Source of the DNA: TMP-24 sp041397305
GTDB taxonomy: Bacteria; Pseudomonadota; Alphaproteobacteria; Rhodobacterales; Rhodobacteraceae
Direction of reading: 5' to 3'
DNA length: 64,000 nucleotides
NCBI GenBank assembly: GCA_041397305.1
Contig: JAWKWX010000003.1
Location: forward strand, 310,001-374,000
The notes below the pieces were generated by a model. The model ran no database searches and was not told where the DNA came from. It saw only the letters and a program-made list of their open reading frames with translations. Shown in pieces: positions 63,306 to 64,000 of the stretch. Each line of letters opens with the position of its first letter. Positions within the stretch are counted from its first letter, which is position 1. A program made the position numbers and the translations under genes.

Positions 63306-64000
63306 ATGCAGACGCTGGCAGAGCGCGCGGTCGAGGTTCTGACGACAGCGGACGGAAGGGCGAAATGCGCTCGTCGCGCCGCCATGCCGCCGACTGGTTC
63401 GCCGCCCGCGCGGCAGGCACGCCCTTGCCCGTCGGCACCGCCACCTGCCCTGCGCCCTGCCTGCCCCGACCGGCCGGAACTTCTGCCGCCGAAGGACGTG
63501 CCCCGCCGCCGCCCCGGCCTTCGGCCCGGCGCAGGATCGCGCTTCTCCACGCCCTCGCCCATATCGAACTCAATGCCGTCGATCTGCATTGGGACATGGT
63601 GGCGCGCTTCACCGATCAGGGCATGCCGTCCGGCTTCCACGACGACTGGGTCAAGGCGGCCGACAAGGAATCGAACCATTTCAACCTGATCTGCGATTGC
63701 CTCGAACGGATGGGCAGCCAATATGGCGCGCTGCCCGCGCATGCGGGCATGTGGCGCGCGGCCGAAGATACGGTGGATGATCTCGCGGGCCGCCCTCAAG
63801 CCGTCGTGCCCATGGTGCTTGAGGCGCGCGGCCTCGACGTGACGCCCGGCATGATCGAGATCTTCCGCAAGGCCGAGGAAAGCGATGCGGTCGCCGCACT
63901 CGAGGTGATCTATGCGGAAGAGGTCGGCCATGTCGCTTACGGCTCGAAATGGTTCAACTGGCTCTGCGGACGCAGAGGCTGGACCCGAAGGACGCTTTCC
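63306..64000 (+). pseudogene. DUF455 ferritin-like protein (3' partial, frame-disrupted)
   Basis: The protein begins MQTLAERAVEVLTTADGRAK and, after at least two frame changes, continues ALAHIELNAVDLHWDMVARF, DDWVKAADKESNHFNLI, MVLEARGLDVTPGMIEIFRK and EVGHVAYGSKWFNWLCG. The histidine and glutamate pairs are those of a ferritin-like di-metal fold. Function unknown. It runs off the window; another indel lies in the last 40 bases. Confidence 0.7.

Noticed and set aside
48084..64000. Genuine mass pseudogenisation, as in a host-restricted genome
   Set aside because: The left 48 kb has no pseudogene at all, and the damage begins at one point and affects housekeeping genes alike; sequence error explains it better.
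1..64000. CRISPR arrays, insertion sequences or phage structural genes
   Set aside because: No regularly spaced repeats, transposase motifs or capsid/tail genes were seen; only the holin-endolysin pair is phage-like.

Overview
The window is high-GC bacterial DNA of the alphaproteobacterial order Rhodobacterales, most likely family Rhodobacteraceae. This rests on gene content and order rather than any marker gene: PHB genes with a PhaR-type CTGC-N4-GCAG site, a ccmE/ccmF/ccmH block that encloses a holin and a GH108 muramidase, VPLPA-type C-terminal sorting signals, a FzlA-like GST-fold protein, ZapA beside transketolase, a BolA-Grx4 pair, and a GTTC-N7-GTTC SOS box in front of uvrA. The genus cannot be fixed from the sequence alone.

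Layout. 0-4.6 kb: the end of a membrane protein with a winged-helix-like tail, the two-gene alternative spermidine pathway (carboxynorspermidine/carboxyspermidine dehydrogenase and decarboxylase), a DUF1624 membrane protein, a VOC protein and tRNA-Arg(CCT). 4.8-13.8 kb: an EAL protein, phaA-phaB, radC, a FzlA-like protein, a methyltransferase, an SDR epimerase, a flavin monooxygenase, msrB-msrA and a MarR regulator. 13.8-16 kb: the homogentisate branch, with maiA and hmgA diverging from a promoter that carries two copies of one palindromic operator. 16-26 kb: an EF-G-like GTPase, paaG, then argC-ccmE-endolysin-holin-ccmF-ccmH on the minus strand, an exported VPLPA-CTERM protein and murI. 26-31 kb: a fused indolepyruvate ferredoxin oxidoreductase, a divergent LysR regulator and a candidate C-rich small RNA. 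31-48 kb: a Gly-rich exported protein, an ECF42-type sigma factor with its YCII partner, purL, bolA-grxD, zapA with a coiled-coil protein, tkt, two GAPDH paralogues, an endonuclease-family lipoprotein, coaD, a CBS protein, and a LysR regulator divergent from mmsA.

48.2-64 kb differs. Recognisable genes continue (three VPLPA-CTERM proteins, an RcnB-like protein, a DUF4260 protein, uvrA, lpdA, a DUF924 protein, an MFS transporter, queA, a DUF3971/AsmA-like protein, bcp and a DUF455 protein), but every one is broken by many small indels and substitutions. The change is abrupt, affects both strands, housekeeping genes and unrelated genes alike, and runs to the window end. It is best read as poor consensus sequence, not as gene decay, so the coordinates there are approximate.

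Themes. Carbon storage and central carbon flow (phaAB, tkt, two gap genes with differing cofactor-site residues and shared LacI-type operators), aromatic amino-acid breakdown (iorAB, paaG, hmgA, maiA), valine/propionyl metabolism (mmsA), cytochrome c maturation, stress repair (msrAB, uvrA, radC, bcp) and cell division (zapA, fzlA-like). The most distinctive element is a candidate gene-transfer-agent-type lysis cassette embedded in the cytochrome c maturation genes.
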